Assembly (NCBI GenBank): GCA_017506865.1
Contig: JAFCMP010000554.1
Coordinates: 124,001 to 188,000 of the forward strand
Direction of reading: 5' to 3'
From: Tribonema minus
Taxonomy: Eukaryota; Sar; Xanthophyceae; Tribonematales; Tribonemataceae
Length of the DNA stretch: 64,000 bases
Shown here: positions 53,695 to 64,000 of the stretch, one piece after another
Layout of the letters: every line of letters starts with the position of its first letter
Position numbering within the stretch: the stretch's first letter is position 1
The notes under the pieces: generated by a model
What the model was told of the DNA's origin: nothing
Databases searched by the model: none
The model's input: only the letters and a program-made list of their open reading frames with translations
Translations under genes and position numbers: made by a program

Positions 53695-56109
53695 TTAGGA
53701 CCTGCGGTAGCGCTTGCGCTTGCGACCCGAGTGCCGGTAGCAGCAGAGCTTGATGGGCAGGCTGTCGCAGTAGTACGCGCGCTGCGCGATCGGGTCTGGG
53801 TGCAGCGCCTCCTTGGGCTTGGGGCACGGGTGACGCTCCGCGTAGTTCATCTGCGGCTCGGCTTGGCGCATCAGCTGCTCAGCAGCCTTGACACCTGCGA
53901 CACAAGGACGCGCCATGCAGATGAGAGGTGCACAGCTGTTGGTGTAAGTAGCGTAGGCTGGGCCTGTGGGTGCCTGCAGGATTGCATCATGGACATCGCA
54001 ATCAAGTTTGGCTGATAAACGGCTTCAAATCGGTGGCAGTACTACCAGAGCTGATGTTAATCGGATGTGCTGGTTTGTTCGATGTGACGCGCTGGACCAG
54101 CACTGCAAGACAGTTCTGCAGCGGTTGCCGCAAATGCGCTGCTGCAGCATGCTGAAGTTTGGCGGTTTCTGACAAACTGAAATACCTGAGTGAGAGCGAC
54201 CACAAGGGGACGATGGCGAAGGCACAAACAAGAATACTCAACAGTCACAATCGACATCAACCTGAAAGCTTGAGGGACAGTCAGCCAGGGTCCAGTTGCA
54301 GTATGGCACCTTCAGCTTGCAATGTCGGCCGTAGGAAGCATGCATGGGCACACCCTTGAAAAACGATTCAATATGCTGTTATTCTTGAAGTACTGTGACT
54401 TGAAGTTTGCACCTGCAGCACTTTGTAAAGTATTAACTCCGGGCACACCCTTGAAAAAATATATAATATGCTGTTATTCTTGAAGTACTGTGACTTGAAG
54501 TTTGCACCTGCAGCAGTTTGTAAAGTTTCACTCTGCATGCGCTTTCCAATAGAAACTGCCAACCTGTTGACTGCAAGGGTGCATGCAGTATGCATAGGTG
54601 ACTACCATGTCATGTCTTGGGCCAGTGTCAAGCATGCCTCAAGAACTTGAAACAGGGTTATGCACAGGCTGTAGGTGACCACGGGTGGTTGTACTTATGC
54701 CATGCCTCTCTGCATGCTTCATTGAGTGCCCGAGTCGTTGCATTTCACTTCGGCAGCAGTGGCAATGCTGAATGATATTTGGTGCATCTTCGAGCGCCCA
54801 CCTGAGCCGCAGTTCAACTCGTAGTTCAACTCCAGCGGTGCGATCTGCGCAGCAGAAGGTGACGCTCCCGCCGGCGCGTCCAGAGCGTCTATCTGCTGCA
54901 TCAGCGCCACGTGGTCCGCCTGCTCACAAGCACAGTTGATGGGCAGCTCACGTGAAATATGTGGAGGCTTACAGGAAGGCGCTCGTGAGGCATACATCAC
55001 ATGCGTGGCACTCTGTGGTACCGCCAGACACGTGTTGTCGCAAACCACGTAGATAAAACTGCAGAGCGTACTCCAGTATAGTAGATCTCGAGCACATGTG
55101 CAAATGCTTGCACCTTCTGATCAATGTCTGCAGCGTTTGGTCAACGAATCGTTGCAGGACCCACATTGGGATGCAAACTCGCATAATCACAAATTGCAGC
55201 AGGCAACAGGGCATGAGGGCAAAAAATCACATCACTCACATTCTGCGCTGCAGTCGTGCAGAGGCTCTCTGATGGCTGCCTGAAGAAAGTCACACAGCAG
55301 CAAGCACACGTATCTATCATGAGCATGTAGAGTTTGTGTAAGATAAGGAGCCGATACTCTACACCAACCTCCAGCACACAAAAACAAAACTACGCATGTC
55401 CTGTCCCAAATTTGCACAATCTGATGTTGACGTTGAATGCCGGCATGCCCCGGATATCCGTGCGACCGTGTTTCCGTGCCACCGTGTTTTCGATCGCTAT
55501 GCTCAGACGGGGTGGCTTACTCACACTGTAGCTGGAGCGCTTTGCCGGTGCCACGCAGGTACTAGCTCGCACTGAATCATGAAGCATCTTTCTGCTTCTT
55601 TCCTACACTTCTGCGCCTTCAGAATCATGAACGACACCACACCACTCGAAACAGGTGTTGCATACACTCACCATGGGGCGTTGGCACCTAAGAGAAACTC
55701 AAAGCACTTCCGAGTCGCATCGCGTTGCGCGTCCTCCATCGAATAGCTGTTCGCGCCTGCATAGCGGCATGAAAAAATCAGCGATGCCGGTGTGTGCGCG
55801 ATTTAGAATGATCCAAATACGCCTCGCGATGTCTGCCTCTGCACTGTTTGCATTACTGGCGTCAACGCAATAGTTCCTGCGCTATCCTCAACAGTGTCAT
55901 GATCAGCAGCATGAACGAGAGCTCACCTACGGTATGACGCTGCGTCCACGACAGCTCGGGCTTATCCTCCAGAAAATCTTGGGCGGCGGCGCTTGGCACG
56001 CAGCACACACCTGCACCTGTTCGCGCCATGCACGCTTGCTGGTGACTTGAGGGTACTTACTGTGCTCTTTGAAGCGCGCGGCATAGATTGGCCTGTGATT
56101 CCATCGCAT
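53695..56109 (-). CDS. Unidentified Cys-rich protein with basic C-terminus
   Basis: Seven small exons on the minus strand: 56109-56061, 56010-55927, 55756-55672, 55561-55525, 55275-55240, 54919-54802 and 53894-53695. Their phases add up to 202 residues. The start MRWNHRPIYAARFKEH leads to AAAQDFLEDKPELSWTQRHT, SMEDAQRDATRKCFEFLLGA, then ADHVALMQQIDALDAPAG. The last exon holds AAEQLMRQAEPQMNYAERH, CPKPKEALHPDPIAQRAYYC, a CC pair and the basic end GRKRKRYRRS. The absence of low complexity and the exact frame agreement argue for a real, probably conserved gene. I know no family with this arrangement. The fifth exon (36 bases) is the weakest choice, and an upstream 5' exon may exist. Confidence 0.55.
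54351..54532. repeat. Tandem repeat, about 92 bp, two copies
   Basis: Both copies contain cacacccttgaaaaa, atatgctgttattcttgaag, tactgtgacttgaagtttgc and acctgcagca-tttgtaaagt. High identity, inside the last intron of the 53.7-56.1 kb gene. Confidence 0.9.
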
Positions 56110-56964
56110 GTTGGAAGGAAGCGGCTTGATCAGAAAAGAACACACACAGCGGGCTCATCACAGATTCCGTCGTTACACGATTTAACTACTTGTGGCTAGA
56201 TCACCACCTTCAACGACATGGTCTTAAAAGCAAGCAGCAACGTCAGTGATAGAGCGACTGTAGCCGATGCTGCTGCTGCCTGCGCCCGCGGCCGGGCCCA
56301 TCAAGACGAACATTTTCGAGAAGTCCACGTGTTCACAATGCTTGATGCGCACAAGGTATAAAAAGAGCCTCTCTCGCTGCACGCAAATCTCGTTTTGTTT
56401 GCAGGCGACAGGTTTTGAGCCTCACTGTAGGAGTCCAAGTTCGCCCGGTGGCCACCTTGATGTTCAAGGGCGCCGCCGCACATCCCTCGCGCTACAGCGC
56501 GCGCTAACATGATCGACTAGAACGCAGTCATGTAGCCCCTGAAGGCACTGTCAGCGCCATCGCACTGTAGGTGCTTGCGGTCTACGCCGGTCTAGCGCCG
56601 ATCCGCCGGCCCCCTGTACTAGTAGATGTAGTTATCGCAAAGGCCGTTTCATCGCGTGCTCAGCAGAGCCCCTGCGGTCCAGGACATAGTATAAGACTAC
56701 ACAAAATCCATAAATATATGATGCCTGCCCAATGGCCGGGCATGGGGATTTGAACGTTGACCATGACTCAGGCTGCAGTGCATCATGATCGTGCTGCAAA
56801 AGGCGCCGGAGGTCAATTTCTGCCGCAGTGGTACTAGAGTAATTATAACCACATGCAGAGCCTGAGGCATACGGGGCTCTGATCATTCAAAACTGCTGCA
56901 AATCCTGCTATCAGCGGCAGCACTGCCAGTGACAGCCTGTGCATGCTACAGCTTCTTCTGGACC

Positions 56965-57032
56965 ACTGGCCCAGCAGCTGCTGCAGTAGCAGCAGCTGCT
57001 GCAGTAGCAGCAGCTGCTGCAGCAGCGGTTTT
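56965..57032. repeat. CAGCAGCTGCTG palindromic minisatellite
   Basis: Units of 18 bases, cagcagctgctgcagtag, repeated three to four times. Each unit is itself near-palindromic. Confidence 0.85.
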
Positions 57033-57483
57033 TAAAGGTTACCGTAGCAGCATCACTTCAAGTTGCGTCAGCCTGAGGGCTGGTAACACCTGGTCCAGTG
57101 GTGCTCAGCCGCTGCAGCAGTGCTAGGAACCAGAGGGCCCCATTGGCCCGGCGGAGTGCAAGGTTTCTTCGGCACCCCTGGGGGCCCTTGGCAAGTCACT
57201 TCAAGTTGAAGTTTAACACCGCGGTACACCCGGGTCATGGACGACCGTGCCGCAGTGACGTCGCGGCGCAGCGTCTGCTCAGCGGTGCCAGGTTCTGTCA
57301 TCTCGCCACACAGCGTCACGGTACAGTCTGCTGCGCCATTGCGTCGTCTCACATAATAATGAGGCTGATGACAGCAGCTGCCGCAGCTCGACGCGAAGGG
57401 CAGGCTGTGACTACATGCCGTGGTACAGCATATGCAAAGGCAAGACACTTGGCTGCACTAATATGAGCAAACATTGGAACGAT

Positions 57484-59105
57484 ACGGGCTCACAAGGCAG
57501 ACTATGAAGGGCGGGCGCAAACTGGGCTGGAGAAGCTCATAGACCTGTCTGCGCAGGCCGTGAGCAGTACGGATAACGCCGCCTTCAATTACTCTGCAGC
57601 ACGCAGTGAAGCTGAGCGCCTGATGCAAGATTGGCGCATGACGCAGGAAGCAGCGATCCTATGTGATATGTACATAAAGGCATGGGATCAGTATGCCACA
57701 GGAGTATCTGAGCAGACTCTCGGATGTCGGCGGGTGAGGATCAGTTCATGCTCAAAGAAGAAGAGATGGCATCTGCATATGACGGGCCACGTGGAGTCGG
57801 AGACCACTTGAATATGATGAAATTGTGGCCTCCAGGCAGGAGCAAAGGTGGTGCCCTCGCGGACGCAGAAACTATTATGATCATGATGGCGATGTGCCTA
57901 CCAAGCAGTGCGCGGGTACCCGAGAGCAGGGACGCTGCACTAACTTTAGCGGAGGAACGTGAGCGGGAGAGGCGCGCAGCGCGCTATGCTCATATACCAG
58001 TTGCATATGCACCAGTGGTTGACGCTGTTTTCAGCTCAGACTGGGCGCAATGTCATGTCACGCCGATCAGGCCACGTGGCGCGCGGAGCGCAAAGAGCAG
58101 TCACATCGCGGCTGACGCTCAGAAATTTCTTAAGAGCACAAGATAAAGCTTGAGCTGCCTAAGATTGACTGCAGCCCCAGCAAGGTTGAGCACTGCATCA
58201 GGCTGTGGAGCCGCACCGCAGATGTGATAAGGCCAACGCTCACAGAGGAGGAAAGGCAATTGAGATACTTGCAGAGCATGGAGCAGGACAAGTACATACT
58301 ATTAGTAAGCCTGACCATTCTATCTGTTGACAGGAGGGGAAGGCCGCTCGAAATTCCCTTTCATGAGGGTACGTGCACATATGTACATGTGCAGTACTTC
58401 ATGCAAGAAGCTACATTGAACAGATATGCGGGCAGTGATGCTCAGCATGAAGCTGCACAAGAAATGGTGAATCTAGAAGCGAAGAGAGGTGAAGAGCCCA
58501 GGGCATTCGCGATCGGCAAGTGCAGTTGCTGATGAGGTTGAGCGCTGACACCAATGGTACTTTGGCAAAGTCCACACTGCTGAGAGCCTTTCCTGAAGAG
58601 GCGCGGGAGCCTGAGGTGTACAAGTAAGATGCCAAACCTGTTGAGATACCTGACGAACAACTTGTTGAAAGGTTGCAGCGCATATGGACAGTCAGCAACA
58701 AGGATATATCTTCATGACCACGAGCCAAGGGGCGCAGCACGTCGCAGCGACGCGCCCCATAAGGCAGCGCTATGCTGGTGACGAAAGTGACACTGATGAC
58801 GATGCATACCCGGTTGCTGCTGCTGCTTTTGCCTCATGTGGCAGGGCGCGGTATGGGCGCATGATGGCAGCTGACGCGGAGCGCCTGCAAAGCGTTCCTG
58901 AGGCGCATGACGCGAGGTTTGCGGAAGCGCGCAGACAGCATGTGTGCTACTACTGCTGGAAGCCGGCAAGCGGCGGGTTTCAGAGATCATGAGTGCGCGG
59001 AGAAGCGCATGTTCAAGGACACCCTGATAACATCACAGCAAAAGGTCATCTGCCAATGCGCATGTGTCGCGCAGAGAGTTCACAGGCTGGCCAGGGCGAT
59101 CTAAC
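57484..59105 (+). pseudogene. Decayed Gag-like retroelement remnant
   Basis: Frame-shifted coding pieces: about 57484-57730 (LEKLIDLSAQAVSSTDNAAF, helical), 58145-58530 (KLELPKIDCSPSKVEHCIRL, the K-x-x-LPK-F/I-D start typical of retrotransposon Gag, then LTEEERQLRYLQSM), 58483-58625 (EAKRGEEPRAFAI, then a shifted frame LLMRLSADTNGTLAK), and 58900-59030 with a zinc-knuckle-like CYYCWKPASGGFRDHEC. At least three frame breaks are needed to join them, so it is not functional. It may be related to, but is 2.3 kb from, the reverse transcriptase on the right. Confidence 0.45.
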
Positions 59106-59329
59106 GCGAATGCGACATGAGGACACCGCAAGCGGGCATCACGCTCGAGGCGCCGACGCAGGCCACACACGGAAGTTTGTAACACTGCTGGTGATGCTCA
59201 GCACAGCGCACTGGCAGCTGGACCAGTTGCTGCACAAGGCGCGTTTTGGCGAGCACACGCCAAAGGGCAATAGTGGAAGCCACTGGGGGTGGCTGGGCAG
59301 TGGTGGTCGTACCGCGTCAGGATAATGAG

Positions 59330-61428
59330 CAAGTGCACCTCTATACGTACATGTGACAGCCGCAGGGGTAGCAGCAGCCTCTGCTTAGCCAGCCTGAGGG
59401 AGGGGGGCGTCTAGGACAAGAACGCCCATCACATGAATGCACATTGAGAGCTCTTCCAGTGAGTCCAGCGAGCGGCCTGTTAAGGGGCAATGTCATGGTA
59501 CCTGCTGGTAGTACATGTCATTGACAAGCTCTGCGTCTACTAGTAGTACTTCTGTTGCACTTGCCCACAGATCTCATCTTGCTGTGACATCAGCAGCATG
59601 CCTAAAGCAGGCAAGGTGGTGCGTGCTATAGGCGTGGACACTGGCACGTTAACAGCGATTGGTTTTGATTTGCGCACCGCAAGAGCGTACGCATCACAGT
59701 GTGTGCCACGGATGTGCTGGCGTACACTTGAAGTTGGCAGCCACGGCATGTGAGCACAAGCAAAGCCCATGATGGTGGCTCTACATTCAAGATGATTGTG
59801 CGCCCGGCCAGTGAAATGATAGAAAGTGCGCACGAGGCGCTGCGCGCAATGCTCAGGCTGCGTGCGGTGAAGTTCACCATGCAGGCAAAGTTCAAGGTGA
59901 AGTTTGCAGCACGGCTCAAACGGTCGCATCAGCACATACATGACCTACTAGTAGACTATGTACATTACTATCATACTAGACTGATACTTATATACTAATT
60001 GTAGTATGTACTTGAAGTTACTGTATTAATTTACTGATTTAAGCTGCAGCTCAGGATGGTGCCACTGGGGCTCCGTGTCAGACTGAGTGCACTTACTAGT
60101 AGTATAGTGCTAGCTGCCTGGAGCGGCTGCTGAGCATTCAAGTTGCAATCATTCAAGTTAGTGATGGTTGCCTGTCAGTGATGCAGTAGCCTGAGGTGCT
60201 GGAGAGGCTAGCCTGAGGCCGTGAGCCATGCGCCTGCCGGCGCATGGCCTGGCCCAGGGGGGGGACTGCCAGGGGACACACTGGCAGCCGCTGTACGTAA
60301 TACCAGTAGTAGTCTAGTACTACGCTTTAAGCCTTAAAGTTAGCCTATCAGGCTGAGTAAGCGTTTCACTAGCTCCGTGTCGCCAGCTCCAAGAGTCTCA
60401 GACTGAGCAGTGCCGCACGCCGTCAGCTCAGCTGCCAGCATCTCAGGCTCAGCCTGAGGCTGGTGCTTCAAGTTAAACTTTGCAGCTGGCGCGCGGCGCC
60501 CTCAGGCTGCCGCCGCTTCAAGAAACGTCCTACTAGTAGATCCGACATGTATCAGATAGTATCTGCTGCAGCATGCAGTGCTACGGGCGCTGTGCATGCG
60601 GTGTTTGCCGCTCAGTCTGCCAGTGGCTGTCTGGGCACGATACTTGCAGTGCTCAGCTTTCCAGGCGTATTGCAGCATCAGCATCATGATGCGCTGCCGA
60701 ACTTCAAGTTCGGAAGGAGCACTGCCGACGCTGCGGCCGTCCGGCACTGACTGCTACAATTATTGTATACTACTAGTAGTAGTCACTGAGTGCCGCAGCG
60801 GCGGCCATGCCGGTGTGTCTGTTATTGTCCTGACCGTTATCGGAGTGGCCCAGGGGCCTCAGGCTATGTCAGTGCACTGTCGCAGCAGTTGTGCGGACAG
60901 ACTGGTTGATGCTAATGCTCAGATTATGTAGTACGAGGAGCTCACTGGCAGGCCGGGGCAATGACAAGTTTGATAGCAGCATCACGCCTCTTGCGCGCCT
61001 GGTGTGCGCCCTGGCCACTGGCAGGTGTTGTCGGCACAACGCATCTTCGGTACCTGTACGACACTCAGAGCGCCGGCGGCCTCCGAGTTAGGTGTCCGAC
61101 TGTGACAGTGTCATACAGGTACCAAGATGCGTTCCACTTGTACACACTGGCAGTCACGGTGTCGTACAGGTACGCGGTAGTACCCAGATATCACTTCGTT
61201 GTATCGACAACACTGTGTTGTACTATAGGTATACCGAGATGCATTGTATTGACAACTGTGACAGTGTCACCTGGGCGCACACCAAGTGGTGCCTAGCGCC
61301 TTGTTACAACGTGGGCCATGGCGAGCTGCGATATATCTATAGGCTTCAAATTTCAAAGCGTTCAAAACAAAGAGTTGGTCGGCCATATCAAAATGCACAA
61401 TTTTAAAGAAAGGAATCTGATGTAGTCT
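59330..61428. other. Intergenic region rich in short palindromes
   Basis: No coding signal. Contains many CTACTAGTAG-type palindromes (59539, 59945, 60096, 60529, 60769) and repeated agcctgagg/cctcaggct octamers. It may be the untranslated 5' part of the element encoding the reverse transcriptase, or simple host spacer. Confidence 0.35.
61040..61275. repeat. Imperfect tandem repeat, about 60 bp
   Basis: Three to four units built on gtgacagtgtcatacaggta / gtgtcgtacaggtac / gttgtactataggtataccg, with accaagatgcgtt recurring as accgagatgcatt. The first unit is preceded by an inverted copy (ggtacctgtacgacactc). Confidence 0.5.
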
Positions 61429-64000
61429 ATGAATAAATATGTAAATATTTACACAAGTACAGTTACTGTAGTACTTGTGGCAACGACCACCGGGCCAGCT
61501 GGCAGCGGCAGTCCTGTCTTCGAATCGGGTCAGGCACATGATCACAGCGATAGGCCTGAGGATGCTGCCAGCGCAGCCGGACGGCGCCTCGAGGTGGAGG
61601 CGGCAGACATACTGTCGACCTTGTCCGCAGCAGGGGCGGGGAAGGCAGGAGGGCTGGACGGCCTACGCTATGAACACCTCTTGATGGCCGCTGGGCCTGG
61701 TGCACCAGTGAAAGCAGCCACCCGCCCCGTGAGCAGTGCCTCGCCAGGACTAGCTGGTGATTCAGAATCAGATGTGATGGAACCGGCATTCGCCCATCAC
61801 CTGGCCAAGGTGTTCACGACGCTGCTTGTTGAGCCCGAACTGCTGCCGGAGCAATCGCAACGGCTTCTCCGCGCCGCGGCCCTCTCAGGCATAGGACAGA
61901 AGCGGCGTCCGATCGCCTGCTCCAGTGTCTGGCGCAGACTCCTCGGGTCCACAGCGGCACGGAGTGTCAAGGGCAAGATATCGGGGCTGCTGGCCTCCAT
62001 GTCGCAGTTTGGCGTAGGATACCGGTCTGGCGTCGAGCATGTGGCAGCGCGCGCGCGCGTGTGGCACGAGCTGTATGGCACCACTATCCAACTGGACTGT
62101 GAGAACGCATTTAACAGTGTGGATCGCGCCGCCATTGTGCGGGGGCTTATGCTCTTCTGTCCGGAGCTGCTCCCGCACTTTGAGTCCGTATACTGTGGTG
62201 ACACTGCCCCAGAGATGCGGGTGGAGGTGAACGGTGAAGCTCGCATTATCTGCTCCCACCTAGGGTGCCAGCAAGGGGACCCTCTAGGGCCGCTGTACTT
62301 TGCAGTGGCAGCGGCCTTCCTACTCTTCTACCCTGATGGAGTGAATGCGACGCCCGGCAGTATGCCGGCCTACGGCCACAGCACAGCGGAACCGCCAGCC
62401 CCGCACTGCGCTTTCCTGGATGACCTCAACGTGCTGCAAGCTGCCTACTTCGACGATGCAGCGGCCGCTGGGGTGGCAGAGGTGATCCGCCGGCTGGCGG
62501 CAGGGGGCCTGCGCGTTCGACCAGACAAGTCGCTGGCCATCGCCATGCGCGGCACAGTGTTTGATGAAGCGGCCAGAGCACGCCTGCGCGCCCTTGACAT
62601 ACCGTTTGTGGACACCACCATGCCAGAATCCAGTCAGGGCTTTACGTCGGTCGGGGTACCGGTAGGGCACCCAGCCTATGTGCACGCTGCCATGAGCAAG
62701 CATCTTGTCGACGCAGGGACATGGCGATTGTCGTGGCAGCTAGCTGGAATGGCGCGGCATCACCTACAGGCAGCACAGTTCATTCTACGCAGGTCACTGA
62801 CGAAGCGCATGGGCTTCTTAGCTCGGGTCGTTGACACGGCTTTGAGTGAGACATGGTTGCACGCGTTTGACGGGTTCTGTGCATGGACGCTCGAACGCAT
62901 GCTGCATCTGCACGGCTGCTCTACCGCGGCAGCCATGAAGTCACACCTGCTGGCCGCCTGCACTGCTGGTGACAATGAGGAAGCCAGCAGTGGCAGCGTG
63001 CTGGTATTGCCGCGCTTGGGCCCGCCAGAACTCACGGACATCGCAGTGCCACTGCGGGCGTCACGGTTGCCGGAGCGACGAGGCGGTCTGGGCATGCCGC
63101 TTTTGGGGCTACTGGCACCAGCCGCATACACGGCCCAGGCATGCACAACACTGAGGCCGGCAATAATTCATGCCACTGTGGCAGCAGGGGCCCTGAGGCT
63201 CGGCACTGACGAACACGGCGCAGTCACCTGGTTCGCGCAGCACTCATGCGCAATACGCGAGGACCAGGGACTGCCGCCAATCATCGAGGCCGTGCGACGC
63301 TCTACGCGAGCGCTGACAGCTGATGGCGGCGAAAAATCACGCACAGCTGTGGCCGAGCAGCTCCCAGCATCGTTGCTACGGTGGGCAGCAGATACGACGG
63401 CCGCAGCGTCGACGCTCCCCACTGCGGTGCAAGCGATCTACGCCGCAACTGCCGTCACGGAGACAGTGACCACTGAGCCAGCCCCACACACCCACGGCAT
63501 TGTGCCTGGCGCCGAGGCGGCCGCTGCGGCGGCGACCGTACCTGGCCCTCAAGCCGCTGCCGCGGCTGCCCCTTCCACGCCCGCTAAAACACAAACTAGC
63601 GCGGAAGAAAGCAGCTGCAGCGGCGGGCAGGAGGACGACGACGACGACTGGGAGGCCTATGCTGACGAGATCTGCAGGAAGGTAGTGCCCCGCCGCCGGC
63701 GCGGTCACTTCACGCACGGACTACAAGCCGGCCTTTCAAATGTTCTTCGACGTCAATACGAGGATTGCCTGGTGGAGGACCTAGAGGCTGCCTCGGCTGG
63801 TGCCGTGGGCAAGCCGACGCAGGCTGCACCTATTGGTGACTCGCGCGACACCAGCCGCCGCCGCCAACAGGCTAGCGCACGGGTCCTGGCGCAGCGGCGC
63901 AGCCAGCGTGCGTCCGGGGCAATGGCGTGGATGAGCGTGCCACCCACTGCCAATGACCGCCCGGGTGCGGCGCCCATGTCCAGTATGGCAGCAGCCACGA
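61429..64000 (+). CDS. Non-LTR-type reverse transcriptase ORF, truncated by the window edge
   Basis: An uninterrupted frame from ATG at 61429 to the last base, at least 857 codons without a stop. RT domain marks: GKAGGLDGLRYEHLL (about residue 75), RRPIACSSVWRRLLGSTAAR, motif A IQLDCENAFNSVDR with the catalytic Asp at about residue 223, motif B HLGCQQGDPLGPLYF at about 281, and motif C AFLDDLNVL with the DD pair at 331-332. RLPERRGGLGMPLL, seen after the RT/thumb region of LINE-like polymerases, follows at about 540. The C-terminal part is Ala/Arg-rich with an acidic DDDDDW patch. No protease, RNase H or endonuclease is visible inside the window. The start is the first ATG; ORF integrity suggests a young copy. 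Confidence 0.85.
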   Translation, partial: MNKYVNIYTSTVTVVLVATTTGPAGSGSPVFESGQAHDHSDRPEDAASAAGRRLEVEAADILSTLSAAGAGKAGGLDGLRYEHLLMAAGPGAPVKAATRPVSSASPGLAGDSESDVMEPAFAHHLAKVFTTLLVEPELLPEQSQRLLRAAALSGIGQKRRPIACSSVWRRLLGSTAARSVKGKISGLLASMSQFGVGYRSGVEHVAARARVWHELYGTTIQLDCENAFNSVDRAAIVRGLMLFCPELLPHFESVYCGDTAPEMRVEVNGEARIICSHLGCQQGDPLGPLYFAVAAAFLLFYPDGVNATPGSMPAYGHSTAEPPAPHCAFLDDLNVLQAAYFDDAAAAGVAEVIRRLAAGGLRVRPDKSLAIAMRGTVFDEAARARLRALDIPFVDTTMPESSQGFTSVGVPVGHPAYVHAAMSKHLVDAGTWRLSWQLAGMARHHLQAAQFILRRSLTKRMGFLARVVDTALSETWLHAFDGFCAWTLERMLHLHGCSTAAAMKSHLLAACTAGDNEEASSGSVLVLPRLGPPELTDIAVPLRASRLPERRGGLGMPLLGLLAPAAYTAQACTTLRPAIIHATVAAGALRLGTDEHGAVTWFAQHSCAIREDQGLPPIIEAVRRSTRALTADGGEKSRTAVAEQLPASLLRWAADTTAAASTLPTAVQAIYAATAVTETVTTEPAPHTHGIVPGAEAAAAAATVPGPQAAAAAAPSTPAKTQTSAEESSCSGGQEDDDDDWEAYADEICRKVVPRRRRGHFTHGLQAGLSNVLRRQYEDCLVEDLEAASAGAVGKPTQAAPIGDSRDTSRRRQQASARVLAQRRSQRASGAMAWMSVPPTANDRPGAAPMSSMAAAT

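Noticed and set aside
53695..53916. NDUFB7-like twin-Cys complex I subunit
   Set aside because: Cys spacing does not match CX9C pairs and the surrounding residues do not resemble that family.
61797..63998. Long antisense frames opposite the reverse transcriptase
   Set aside because: GC-rich shadows of the plus-strand RT frame; no motif of their own.

Overview
This window is nuclear DNA of a eukaryote, most likely a flagellated alga with a secondary plastid. The evidence: GT-AG introns in nearly every gene; metazoan-type histone 3' stem-loops; a ciliary gene (CFAP410); TTAGGG-type telomere-like repeats; and a DUF1499 protein whose N-terminus combines a signal peptide with a twin-arginine thylakoid-lumen segment. 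The gene-bearing DNA is GC-rich with many G/C homopolymers and CAG/CTG repeats. A haptophyte or a similar lineage would fit, but no taxon can be fixed from the sequence alone.

Layout. 1-2.2 kb: two exons of an unidentified minus-strand gene inside tandem arrays. 3.5-9.0 kb: a six-exon DUF1499 plastid protein gene (+). 10.3-13.2 kb: divergent histone H2B (-) and H2A (+). 13.9-17.7 kb: isolated terminal exons of unidentified plus-strand genes. 18.8-22.6 kb: CFAP410 (-), head to head with 22.8-26.9 kb tRNA pseudouridine synthase (+). 27.8-33.4 kb: TIM22 (-). 34.8-44.2 kb: an AT-richer stretch, poor in recognisable genes. 44.2-51.4 kb: a possible cupredoxin exon, then a secreted-type glycoside hydrolase (+). 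53.7-56.1 kb: a seven-exon gene for an unknown Cys-rich protein (-). 57.5-59.1 kb: a decayed Gag-like remnant. 61.4-64.0 kb: a long intact reverse-transcriptase ORF running off the right edge.

The most unusual feature is the introns. In the left half (unknown gene 1, DUF1499, H2A, TruA, TIM22) they are built from imperfect tandem copies of their own flanking splice junctions: the last 30-60 bases of the upstream exon plus its donor, or the acceptor plus the first 30-50 bases of the downstream exon. I call these junction echoes. They recur in unrelated genes and on both sides of introns, and sometimes carry TTAGGG repeats inside the unit. The glycoside hydrolase and the 53.7-56.1 kb gene show no obvious echoes.

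A second signal is a dispersed repeat of about 55-100 bp found five times. Two copies, in inverted orientation, flank the 65-base exon 3 of CFAP410. Two others, in the same arrangement, bracket TIM22. Gene models were built by hand from frame, splice-site phase and family motifs. Exon phases add up exactly for DUF1499, H2A, CFAP410, TruA, TIM22, the 202-residue unknown protein and the five hydrolase exons.
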